Below, piece after piece: positions 54,703-64,000 of a stretch of DNA of 64,000 bases. Position 1 is the first letter of the stretch; each line of letters opens with the position of its first letter. The DNA is from Mortierella hygrophila. Lineage: Eukaryota > Mortierellomycota > Mortierellomycetes > Mortierellales > Mortierellaceae. The translations under genes and the position numbers were made by a program. Location of the stretch: the NCBI GenBank assembly GCA_015680625.1, contig JAAAXW010000010.1, positions 310,001 to 374,000 of the forward strand, written 5' to 3'. The notes under the pieces were generated by a model. The model saw nothing but the letters and a program-made list of their open reading frames with translations, was not told the DNA's origin and did not search any database.

Positions 54703-57158
54703 CTAGGCTCCGACACGCTTCTTCATCTTGATCACATAACTCTCGGTCGCAAACGCAGTCGTAATAAACTGCACATAGTCCTCTCTCTGCCGGGACACAT
54801 ACTCGATATCATACGTCGTCAGAATCGTCGCCAAAATCAATCTCATCTCCATCCTATCCGTCATTCACATGGAGCATGGTATGATACAAGTTAGCAAACA
54901 CGGGAGCTAACGAGAATGGAAAAAAGGTGAATATGAGGACTGCTTAGAGTACAAACACTTACATGGCAAAGTTCTTGCCAACACAGTTGCGGGTGCCAGC
55001 AGAGAAGGGGTAAAACGTGAAATCCTGGATGGGAGGGAAGGGCGATTCCTCGGGGATCCATCTCTCAGGGAAGAAGTTGTTGGGCTCAGGGAAGTAGTCC
55101 GCATTGTGGTGCAACTGTGTAATCTGTGCCAGCACGACTATTTGGAAAAATATGAAGACCGTGTAATAGTTAGACACACGAAGTAGGAAATCACAACTAC
55201 TGCGAACTGTGAAATGACAGCAACTTACTTGTCCCCTTGGGAATGTTGTATCCTCCCATGATTGTATCTTCATTCACTTCTCGAGGCAACCCTAAAATGA
55301 TGAAAAGAAAACGCGTCAGAAAATAGCAACAACTACTCATTGTCAGGCAAAAGAAAACACAATGTCTTTTACCAGTGGCGGCAACGGGGCGCAAGCGCAT
55401 TGATTCGTTAATGCAGGCTGAGAGATAGGTCAACTTGCGGACTTGATCATAGGTAGGCAGAGCCCCTGTAGGGTTGCTTGCAGTGGCCTGGTCAAGTTCC
55501 TCGCGCAATCTCCTCAAAGACTTGGGGTTTTTGACAAGGTACATCAGTGCGACCGTAATTGCCGTCGACGAAGTCTCTGATCCAGCAATCCTACGTTGAA
55601 AAGAATAGAGTGGTGGTTTAGTGGGTTGCGGACCAAATTGCCCATTTTCCCACTGCGCCTTGCGATTTGCAACTCGAAACAAAACACATGCCAAACCCTA
55701 CAGGAAAACAAGGGCCTCGGTTTGGACAGCTCGATCGGTCAACTTTCCGGCAATCATGTCCGCATGGTCATCCCCTGTTTCGCCATTGCCGCTCGCCCGC
55801 TCGTTCGCCTGCGCATCAATCAAGAACTGTAACAGATCCGCTCTCCTGCCTGCCTCTCCTGCCTGTCGCCTAACATTAACGCGCTCAACTGAAAAGTCAA
55901 TAAACGAGTAGTCGATTGGAACAAACCAGCGCATCCAGGGGTTGAACGTCTGTTGCATACTACGCTTCAAACTCTTTGCCATCTGTTTAGGGATAGGATG
56001 GTTGTCGTCCTTGACCATGTCGAACGACTCTCCAAAGGCCGTCTCGCCGATAATGTCGAGTGAGAGTCGGTTCATGAACGAGCAAATGTTGATGTGTCCC
56101 TTGGGGAGGACCTTGGCTCCGTTCTGAACTGAAGTTGGGTCCTGCAGAATTTCGTCGATTTTTCGAATCAGAATGTAGATGCAATCCGCCATGATGGGTT
56201 CAAGCGATCGAAGGTACTGCAATCCAAATGCTGGTGCAACAAGTCGTCTCTAGATAAGTGAAGGTGATGTATAGCGTTAGAACGACGTGTCAAGGGTCCT
56301 CAAAGCACAAAGACACTAAAATATCTGTCATGATAGGTTTACCCTGTTCTTGTGGAAGTCCTTGTTGCGCGAGGAAAATAAACTGTGCTGCTTGTAAAGT
56401 TCCAGTCCCTCATGGATCTCGCTTTTAGGGTAGTCAGATGCAACAAGAATCTCGTGGATAGCGTCCTTGTCTGCGACCGATACAATGTTGGGCGCTATGA
56501 CGAACGATGAGATAGTGACAATGTCAGAGGACATGGTAGTAGGAGGGCTCCTCCAGTGAATGAATACAGGGCTGAAAGTACTTGCCTACTCGCACGATCT
56601 TTCCGTACCGCTCATGTGTCTTTGGTAGGAAGTAATGGCTATGTGGATCAATCGACGGATCAATGGCATTAGATATTTTGGTTCATGGTATGTTAATTGC
56701 ACACCAACCATGTAACGAAATGTGTACCTTCGTCCAGTGTAGACGCCCAGCCCGGTGAACACATAGGTGAATGCAAAGAGACCTGCAGGGAGATGGCTCA
56801 AGCGGTCAAAATAGCGAGTAATAATGAACTATTCAAGCAAGAGACGAAAAGAAGAAAAATGTTACCGAAACATGCCATAGACAAGGTTAAAGTAACGTCA
56901 AAAGCAATTAAAGTGAGAACACGGGAAAATCTTTGCGGACAGATAACGAGAGGATGTAGGGAATGAGCAACGATGGACAGACAGTGGTGCGGAGGAGCGG
57001 GGAGCCTGTATTACCTTTCGAAGGGCATTAAAGAAGACGAACGTGGCAATAATCCTGACGATGCTCCGGGGTCTCTTCAAGTCCGCCAAGGATTTTGGAT
57101 ACTTGTCCAAGAATGCCTTTAGGAATGGCCAGTTGTTCAGTGTGGACAAGACTGCCAT
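54703..57158 (-). CDS. Cytochrome P450 monooxygenase
   Basis: Nine exons: 57158-57015, 56828-56728, 56638-56586, 56494-56343, 56249-55702, 55590-55373, 55291-55229, 55137-54963 and 54853-54703 (534 aa). P450 signatures appear in order: a hydrophobic N-terminus for ER anchoring (SIVRIIATFVFFNAL and LFAFTYVFTGLGVY), the I-helix AGSET (335-339), K-helix E395-x-x-R398 (ESMRLRP), PERW (R452) and the haem loop FSAGTRNCVGKNFA with the axial Cys478. The third intron has a GC donor (GGCAAGT) and TAG acceptor; this gives the normal YGKIVRVAPNIVSVAD, while a GT-AG choice would need a 31-nt intron. Substrate cannot be read from the sequence; no biosynthetic cluster surrounds it. Electron supply would come from a P450 reductase elsewhere. 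Confidence 0.92.
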
Positions 57159-58288
57159 GTTATATTAGGCGTAGAGAGGGCGATGAGCAGTGGCAGATTG
57201 AGGAAGTAGTTGTTCGGTGTGAGAGTTGCGGGGAAGAACGAGAAGAAGAGAGGGGGGAAGGAAAGAGTGAGGAAAAGCGCGGAAAAAGAAGCGAACACTG
57301 AGAAAAAATAAGGTCGACGAAAAAGCCCGAGAAGGAAGCGAGGGATGGGGGTACGAGCGGTGGATTGATTCTTTACACGGCGTGGATGACCCCATTTCCA
57401 CGCATTTTCGGCTGGCAGTTTGTGTTCACCTTGCACACACTCCCTCCTCCATTTCGTCCGTCCTCCCTGATCTAAACGCTCATCAGCCGACGGGCAGAGC
57501 AAGGGAAGTCACAGACAGAGGCAGTGGCTAATGGGAGAGAGGCGGGAAGAATGGGAAAAAAGAAACCGGTATGTTTGTCTGCTGCTGGCCATGATTCCCA
57601 CGCACCGATTGAGGATCTACAGCCACTTCCTTGACAACCAATTGCTCCGAGGATGATGCCTCGTGGCGAGTTCGTCTATCAACAAGCCATGAGCCTAGGA
57701 TACCGACCCTTAAAACCTGTATTCTTATTCTAACGTACAAGATCATGATACCTTTTTCAGTTCGCTGTCAAAGAAAAGAAGAAAAATAAAGCGGAGGAAT
57801 GGCATCACCGTTACCAAAGAACTGTAAGCGGGATGCTAGCGCCAAAGGCAAGTGAGCCCTAGTCCAGGCAGGTGCATGGGATCGATCTGATACACACTGC
57901 ACTGCGCAGCTGTAAGAGTTACCGTCTAACAAGTTGGGCGCGTTATATCGACGTGATTTTTTGTATATGAGGAATAATAACGCGTGTATGAGAGTGATGG
58001 TCAGGATAGCCGTCTCGCATGGACCAAGCAAGAGTCATCAATGGACAGAAGAGAGAAGCCATGCTTTGCTTTATTCCCTTTGTCCTGAATGACGTGTTCG
58101 AAGTAACACACTGTCTGTCAACACACCCAGTCACATCTAAATTCTCCTTTTCGCAAGAAGGCATAAAAAGGTGCGCAGAGCTCCTCCATTTCTCTTTTCT
58201 TCTTTTCTTCTTTTCTCATCTCATTCCATCAACCAACACACTCTTCCCCTCTCCCACCCACCACCAACCAACCAACTACATACACAAC
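57159..58288. promoter_or_regulatory. Divergent intergenic region P450 / SOD1
   Basis: 1.13 kb with no convincing gene. On the SOD1 side a TATA-like CATAAAAAG (58162-58170) lies about 120 bp before the ATG and is followed by a C/T then CCAACCAACC leader. The P450 side is G/A-rich on the plus strand (C/T in gene orientation). Confidence 0.5.
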
Positions 58289-59443
58289 ATGACTGTCAAG
58301 GCTGTCTGCGTCTTCCGCTCCAACGACAAGAACGTCACCGGAACCATCCACTTCACCCAGGAGAACGAGGCTGCCCCCGTTCACGTCAAGGCCGAGCTCA
58401 CCGGTTTGGCCCCCGGCCTCCACGGATTCCATATCCAGTAAGTTTATTCTACACACATACGACTGCGCTGCGCTGTTTTTCTGGGATATGCTCTTGATGA
58501 TGATCGCGTCGGTCGATCTGTATTTCACGCCATCGATACCAGAATCGCGTATGTGTCATAAAGAAGAGAGCGTTGTGTATCTGTCGTCGTCAGTGGTGGC
58601 GGTACTTTTTTGAAGGATTTTTTATGTTTTCCTATTCGACCCGGGAACATGATCAACAAGGTTGAGAGAGAGGAGACATAGATCGAGCAATCGCCTCCTC
58701 CATCACACCATTCACCCACACATACGCCATATCGACACTCTCTCTTCCTCTCCGGAAAAAAGACGGCATCCTCCTGCAAGCAATTGCGTGAAAAATACTG
58801 CAGCAATCATCTCTTACCCTCCCTTCATCCTAACACAGTCTCTCCTTTAACCTCCCCTTCTTCTCGTTGTGTCATTGTTCGCCAATTGCACGAATTCGCA
58901 TAAAAAAAATTCTTTTGGCATTAATCCTTTTTTTTCTTGAAACTTATAGCGAGTTCGGTGACAACACCAACGGATGCATGTCTGCCGGTGGTCACTTCAA
59001 CCCCCACGGCCTCACCCACGGTGCCCCCACTGCCCAGATCCGCCACGCTGGTGATCTCGGAAACGTCACCGCCGGCGCCGACGGCAAGGCCACCTTCGAC
59101 GGCACCGACTCCCAGCTCAAGCTCATCGGACACCACAGCATCATCGGGTACGTTTCCTTCTCTTTTTCTCTAGAGGGAAGGACGAAGGCTCTCATTCTTT
59201 TTTCTTTCTTTCTCGTTCTTTCTATGAATGGATAAACAGATGAGTCGGTTCAAATTCATATCTGATCGCAATTCCTAACACCTCTTTCCCTTTCTCTCTT
59301 GATTGTCGTCTTACTTTCATAGACGCACCGTTGTTGTCCACGAGGGTGAGGATGATCTCGGACTCGGCGGTCACGAGCTCTCCCCCTCCACCGGTAACGC
59401 TGGTGGTCGTCTCGCCTGCGGTGTCATTGGTGTCACCAAGTAA
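58289..59443 (+). CDS. SOD1: Cu/Zn superoxide dismutase, cytosolic
   Basis: Three exons: 58289-58437, 58950-59147 and 59323-59443 (155 aa, the standard size, no signal peptide). All functional residues are present: copper ligands H48, H50, H65, H122; zinc ligands H65, H73, H82, D85; the intrasubunit disulfide C59-C148; and the active-site arginine R145. Motifs: GFHIHEFGDNTNGC, GGHFNPHG and GNAGGRLACGVIG. It converts superoxide to hydrogen peroxide and oxygen in the cytosol and mitochondrial intermembrane space. Codons are strongly C-ending in the exons (ACC, AAG, GGC), a sign of high expression compared with neighbouring genes. Intron 1 is rather long (512 nt). Confidence 0.98.
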
Positions 59444-59729
59444 ATATCTCCTCCTTCCTACACCAACAATCTTGGATTGTGTCGCGTTGAGAGAATAACA
59501 ACAAAAAAAGCAAGGAGTCGAGGGAATGAGAGAATGTAGCGGGAGCTCAATTGGACACCCACCAAAAAAAACACTTTAGGAGGAACGTATCAGCGCGATC
59601 GTTTTCCTTTTTGCTTCTATTTCCTTTTCTTTTCTCTGGCTTGCGCTTCTTTTTCTTGGGACCTTTTAACCTTCGCTCTTCGATTCCAAAAAAAACTTGT
59701 ATATTTTTGTAAAGCGCTTTCTGCAAACA

Positions 59730-59735
59730 AATAAA
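59730..59735 (+). terminator. Poly(A) signal AATAAA of SOD1
   Basis: Canonical AATAAA about 290 bp after the SOD1 stop, in an A-rich context. Confidence 0.5.
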
Positions 59736-60790
59736 ACTCCCATCAAACAAACCAACCACCTTTTTCCGTTTCCAGTGGCATTTGTTCTAATTGCGCAGCG
59801 GGGGAAACATGACATGTAAGACCTCTCTCTCTTGGTCTGTGCCAAGTAGCGTCCGCTTTTGCCACTTACAATGGCACATGCTACACCTCTCTATGTGCTC
59901 TTTCTCGAGAGAATGCGACAAGCCATTGTCATTTCCGGTTAGATGTATGCATTTGGTAGGTAGTTGAGTTTATTATCGCGCGTGTTTTTTGTCTTCTATG
60001 TTAAACCATGTGCGATTGTTTGGGTTATGAAAGAAGGGAGGGAGTAAGAACGAGGAGGAGGAGGAGAGGGGTTGATTTGTAGTCGCTTATGGGCTTCCTT
60101 GACGCATCATAGAGAGTGGGCAGTGTTCTAAAGGTAGACGAGCAAGAAAACATGAGGATCCTTGGTTAGTTCATTGCTGTCTTTTATAACGTATCGTGTC
60201 CTTTCGTTCTAGAGGTTCCATGCACCGGGCCGCTGGATCCGGAATCCCGTTGGATGCTTCAATGGACCTGCAGGTCTCCATATTGAAATATATGAACACA
60301 AAACAGCGAGGTAGTCTGCAGCTTGACAAGAAACTGTCCAGTAGGTCGGACCAGTCCCACTCCTGAATCCGAATGCAGGACATGCTGGTATTGATGGCTC
60401 TCTTATCCCTTACGACAGGGATCCAAGAAACTGATATTGAGTGGGGGTGGTGACCAGAAATGGCGCATTTACCGACAGTTTTTCCATGCTTCCTGATCTC
60501 CCTGGGGGTATCAATTGATCCGTTCTGTCTGTACAACCATGTTCCTCTCTTTTGCCTCCTTTTCCAGTTCTCAATCAGGTCCTGTTTGTCGCTCGTCTGC
60601 CCTTCCTGATGATCCGTTTTCCTTGAAGACCCGTCTGGACGCCTCCCCCTTTCCTTCCTTCCTGTTTGGAAACCCCGTTATCGACACCTTCCAAAAAAAA
60701 GAAGCCCCATCGGTCCTGTTTCAACAGGGTTTAAAGATATAAACGCACCATCAGATATCAGATAGGGGGGAGCCTATTCGTGCCAACACT
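59736..60790. other. 1-kb intergenic region with one unexplained open stretch
   Basis: No recognised gene. The segment 60171-60536 is open on the minus strand for 121 codons without an ATG, lacks the A/T runs typical of nearby spacers, and is more balanced in composition. It could be a degraded coding or mobile fragment. The rest is ordinary spacer. Confidence 0.3.
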
Positions 60791-60991
60791 TTAGTGGTGA
60801 GCTGGACCCTCAGAGTGTCCATGATGAGTCTCCTTGGGGGCGGTCACGTATTCGTATCCGAGGTAGGCGGCAAAGGCGACGGTTGCAATGCCGAGACCGG
60901 GGAACATGGTGCCGATACGGGCTCTGCGGGTGAACAGCGCATGGTTGCGCCAGGCGTGGTGCTTTGCCCAAGGGTCCTGGAAGTAGGCCAT
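60791..60991 (-). CDS. NDUFB3: NADH:ubiquinone oxidoreductase B12/NDUFB3 subunit
   Basis: Single exon, 66 aa. It begins MAYFQDPWAKHHAWRNH, where DPWA(K/R)xxAWR is the family hallmark, followed by a short loop and one membrane span (about 29-48, MFPGLGIATVAFAAYLGYEY), and ends in a polar His-rich tail (ETHHGHSEGPAHH). NDUFB3 is a single-pass accessory subunit in the distal membrane arm of mitochondrial complex I. The length suits the compact fungal form. No cleavable presequence is expected for this subunit. Upstream is a C/T-rich leader in gene orientation. Confidence 0.88.
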   Translation of the reverse strand: MAYFQDPWAKHHAWRNHALFTRRARIGTMFPGLGIATVAFAAYLGYEYVTAPKETHHGHSEGPAHH

Positions 60992-61363
60992 TTGTTTGAT
61001 TTGGTGTGTGTGAGGGAGGGGGAAGGAAGGTGATGAGGACGAAGGGGAAAGGGTGGACACGATCAACAAGATCCGGATTTCCGAAACGGATTTTATGACG
61101 TAGTGGAATTTGATGGGAATGGATGGGCTATTCCAAAGGCCAGATTGAACCTTTTTTTTTTTGAGCGAAGGCAGGTGAGTCAAATGAACAACGAACAAGG
61201 GACATGCAGACATAAAGGACAAACAGAATAAGAAGCACGGCAGCGCCTTTTTCTATTGAAAGCTAACTAAAATTACATGAGGCGCTGGGAGGATGGATTA
61301 TCGCTTTGCTCTGTACACTGTGCTGGAATCCTCTAATAGTCCGTGGGGGGGGGTTTGCTACAG
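60992..61363. other. Intergenic region between NDUFB3 and the acetyltransferase
   Basis: 372 bp holding the NDUFB3 promoter and the 3' flank of the acetyltransferase gene, with a G run of 9-10 near 61345-61353. No gene. Confidence 0.4.
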
Positions 61364-62044
61364 CTAATAATCATAATCAAGTTTGATGATGGACTTTGTG
61401 GCAGGATCCTTATGAACAGCATACGTACAAATATCTCTCATTACCCCTAACTTGGGGATCAAAATCGACTTGCTCGCCAACTCCAACTCCATCCCACTCC
61501 TCTCCGCAACTTTCCTTGAGGGCCGGTTCTCGACATACGAGACCGCCCTCACAATATCACACCCCATATCCTTCATCGCAATCTCCTCCACCAGAAACCG
61601 TCCCACCTTCGCCGCAAAGCCCTTCCCAGTGTGCTCGGGACTCAACCAGTACCCAATATCGGCTACCACCAACGGAGTTCCAGTGACGGGGTGAACAGGC
61701 TGGGGATGCTTCTCGTCATAATGACCGAAATGGAGATGTGCCCATCCGATTAGGGGGCCGTGGGGGTCGGTCCGCATGGCCCAATGGGTATTGATCCCAA
61801 TGGCGGTAACGGTATCGTGAGCCTTTTGGATGCGGTCTTGAGCGTGGGATTCGAGGTAGGGGTATTGGAAGAGGGCAGAGCCATTGTAGACGTCTTGGTT
61901 GATGTTGAGGATCCGGACCATCTCGGGGATATCTGAGAACTCGACCGCCGAGAGATAGAGGGCTGGTTCGGTGCTGACGGTGTATGGGCCAATGCACTTG
62001 GCTGACTCGCGCGTGAACGATCCTTCTTTGCGTGCTGCTGTCAT
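61364..62044 (-). CDS. GNAT-family N-acetyltransferase, RimJ/RimL type
   Basis: Single exon, 226 aa, from the ATG at 62044; the frame is open further upstream but that part (S/P/Q-rich) looks like leader. The Acetyltransf_3 fold is visible: VEFSDIPEMVRILN, WAMRTDPHGPLIGWAHL, the acetyl-CoA-binding motif IGYWLSPEHTGKGFA (Q/R-x-x-G-x-G/A equivalent TGKGFA), followed by VGRFLVEE, and motif B VSYVENRPSRKVAERSGM. Relatives acetylate protein N-termini, antibiotics or small amines; the substrate here is unknown. Such enzymes in fungi are often annotated as ribosomal-protein-alanine-type acetyltransferases by similarity only. A cytosolic location is expected. Confidence 0.85.
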   Translation of the reverse strand: MTAARKEGSFTRESAKCIGPYTVSTEPALYLSAVEFSDIPEMVRILNINQDVYNGSALFQYPYLESHAQDRIQKAHDTVTAIGINTHWAMRTDPHGPLIGWAHLHFGHYDEKHPQPVHPVTGTPLVVADIGYWLSPEHTGKGFAAKVGRFLVEEIAMKDMGCDIVRAVSYVENRPSRKVAERSGMELELASKSILIPKLGVMRDICTYAVHKDPATKSIIKLDYDY

Positions 62045-62865
62045 CTTGAAGGCTTGAATTGGAACTTGACTTGGCTTGGCTTGACTTGGGTTGGATGGAG
62101 GGACTTGAGAGGAGAAGAAGCTGCTCGATGGGGAGTGAAGAAACAAAAAAAATGGGAAACTCAGTTTCCCCTTTTATACGGTGGGTAAAAGGACTGGCCA
62201 ATTGTCCGGTGGGGATTGCATTTGCTTGGTTGGCTAATTAGATAACTATTTATCCGTTATGAACCAACGCAACGTCCGCCCTTTATTTTTTTTTCTCTCT
62301 CCCTTACTCTTTGACACTCACTCCTCTCAAGGTGATAGCATCCTTCTTCATCCTTTACTTCCTTGTCTCTCTTATCATACTTCTCCCCCACCTTCCTTCC
62401 CTCTCACAAATTCAACCGTTCTCACTACTAACTACTACCCTCTTTCACCCTCTTTCAACGACAATAGAAAATTGTTATGCCATGACTCATGAACACCGAA
62501 CTTTTTCTTTACATTTTTTTTCGATGGGCTTCGTTGATGTTCGATGCCTGAGGAACAAGGATTCACTCCATTTCAAGTAAGGTTAAGGTGCAAACCACCA
62601 AACGACCCTCCCCCCTTTTTCTTGAGGTTGCGTGCTTTCAATTGCAATTGGGCCGTTGGGCGCAAGGTGGGGAGTTCTATTGTGGATCCGCACCAACGTC
62701 TCTCATTGGATTTATCTCTTATCCTTATGCCTTTTCTTCTTTCTCTCAGTCCCTACCCACAATCAACGTCATGTCAGGTCTGGACTCCAGAACGTTTTTC
62801 TTTATTTCTTCGAGATACCATGAAATCCTCTACCTCATCACATTTCCTCTCCCCCTTCCTTAGGC
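62045..62865. other. Intergenic region, acetyltransferase promoter and channel gene 3' flank
   Basis: 821 bp, C/T-rich on the plus strand from about 62290 to 62460. Frames here are short and compositionally biased; no gene supported. Confidence 0.4.
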
Positions 62866-64000
62866 TCAAGGCTCGGCCTTCAAAAGCGTCAAGATATGTC
62901 CCTGCAACTCGCCCAACTGATTCGCAAACAACTGTTGCTGCTCCCTCAATTGGATCTGTTGAGCCACATTCTGTTCCTGCTGCTTGGCCAATTGTTGAAG
63001 GAGTAAGAGCATCTGAGCTTGAGAATCTTGTAACTGGTTCTTGACTTGGGTCACTTCCGAGACTCTTCCTTCCCTTTCTGCTCCTGCTCCTCCAAGGTAT
63101 GTTGTTGGTTGTGAGACGGAGGATGATACTTTTGTTGTTTCTGAAGCTGTAGGCGTACTCGACGCATGCTGATGATGATGATGCCCATGCCCATGAACAA
63201 CCTCCTCCTTCTTATCCTCACCCACACCATCCGCAGATGAATGAGAGTGCGAATGCGTATGAGAATGAGAATGCATCGAATCATCTCCAGCACCTCCCAC
63301 ACCAAGGATCGCCTGGGAAGAAGGAGAAGTCTCCTTGACCGTTACGATCGAATTCTGCTCATCCAGACTCTCGGAGACCTTGTTGTAGTCCCGGACTTGT
63401 TGAGGTGTAGCAGAGTAGTAGATTTCTCTGGGGAACCAGTTGTGGCCCTCTCTAAAGCCTTTTTTTTTTGATCAGAAAATAAATAGAAAGAAAGAGATGT
63501 GGTTAGGATCATGGAATGGTAGAGTAGGAAATAGAGGAGAGGGGATGGGAGAGAGAGAGAGAGCGACAGAGAGAGAGAGGGAGTAAGTACCTGGGATGTG
63601 GTAGGACATGTTCTCGGCGCTCTCAATGTATCGAAGGCGGTACTCGATCCACGTCAGGCGCCATGTCTCGTCCCTGTCACTGAACGCCAAACTGATCAAC
63701 GCTATTAGTTTTTTGAAGGTGCGTAAGAAAAAAAGAATTAGTTCAGTACTTCTATCATATATCCTTGTGAAAATGACAATAAACACAAACGCAAGAAAAA
63801 AAAAAAAAAAAAAAAAGGGATGGACTTACAGATGAGAACGCTCAACATGAGGATAACAGCAGAGAAGAGGAAACCCATCATCATCAAATGGAAGGCCACT
63901 CGATTGGAATTGAACAGCGGATTGATCGGGTCATAGACCCCGCCCACGAAAAAGTAGGTCGCCGAGATTGCTTTGAGGAAATTCGACGGGTAGTCAACGT
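62866..64000 (-). CDS. Ion-transport (TRP-like) channel, C-terminal part
   Basis: The gene continues beyond the right edge, where its 5' part lies. Visible exons: the edge to 63830, 63701-63591 and 63458-62866. The edge exon reads NFLKAISATYFFVGGVYDP, a pore-loop-like stretch, followed by a membrane span (VAFHLMMMGFLFSAVILMLSV) that fits S6. Next come ALISLAF-type residues and the conserved post-S6 segment DETWRLTWIEYRLRYIESAE..YHIPGF seen in fungal Ion_trans proteins. The cytosolic C-terminus has a His-rich tract (HSHSHTHSHSHS and GHGHHHHQH) and a final coiled coil rich in Q/L (about the last 75 residues), likely for oligomerisation. The last acceptor is an A-run followed by AG (near 63459), which is unusual but keeps frame. 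Ion selectivity is not readable. Confidence 0.65.

Noticed and set aside
56551..56581. GT-AG intron of 31 nt in the P450 gene
   Set aside because: Too short for spliceosomal removal and it inserts residues atypical of P450s; the GC-AG intron fits better.
1..64000. CRISPR arrays, operons, prokaryotic insertion sequences, tRNA or rRNA genes
   Set aside because: The DNA is eukaryotic with spliced genes; no regularly spaced repeats, cloverleaf sequences or rRNA segments were recognised by eye.

Overview
The window is intron-rich fungal nuclear DNA, most likely from Mortierellomycota (a Mortierella/Linnemannia-type fungus; this placement is an inference). Supporting signs are many short introns (about 80-130 nt) with GTANGT donors and TAG/CAG acceptors, CT-rich leaders, long homopolymer A/T runs, Q/P-rich proteins, and protein families typical of early-diverging fungi. 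Exon boundaries were placed by hand from splice consensus and reading frame. No tRNA, rRNA, CRISPR array or intact transposon was seen.

Left part (1-12.5 kb), mostly conserved housekeeping genes: the 3' end of a BTB-like gene; the splicing factor PRP17/CDC40 (minus) divergent from a peroxisomal enoyl-CoA isomerase with a C-terminal AKL signal; a PTC7-type PP2C phosphatase; the farnesyl/geranylgeranyl transferase alpha subunit; and a 63-aa secreted peptide.

Middle (14.7-38.2 kb): a 23-kb block with every gene on the minus strand, nearly all encoding cell-surface proteins. It holds three paralogues with a large N-terminal ectodomain-like region, one membrane span and a Q/P-rich basic tail; one 139-aa secreted protein; and six tandem paralogues with the reverse layout (long P/Q/Y-rich N-terminal tail, basic motif, one membrane span, S/T stalk and usually a 12-cysteine C-terminal domain). 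Five of the six share an upstream sequence about 200-310 bp before the ATG, and three share a TTAGGG-containing motif next to the start codon. This is the best candidate for an undescribed system: a lineage-specific array of surface receptor or adhesin-like proteins that may be co-regulated.

Right part (38.7-64 kb): tubulin chaperone TBCE; a PPxY-bearing type II membrane protein with a repetitive beta-rich ectodomain; a SNF5-type chromatin remodeller with a GATA finger (a 10-N assembly gap lies in its first intron); a nucleotidyltransferase of the TUTase/non-canonical poly(A) polymerase family with a very long Q-rich tail; a second PPxY membrane protein; a cytochrome P450 with a probable GC-AG intron; Cu/Zn superoxide dismutase; complex I subunit NDUFB3; a GNAT acetyltransferase; and the C-terminal part of an ion-transport (TRP-like) channel running off the right edge.
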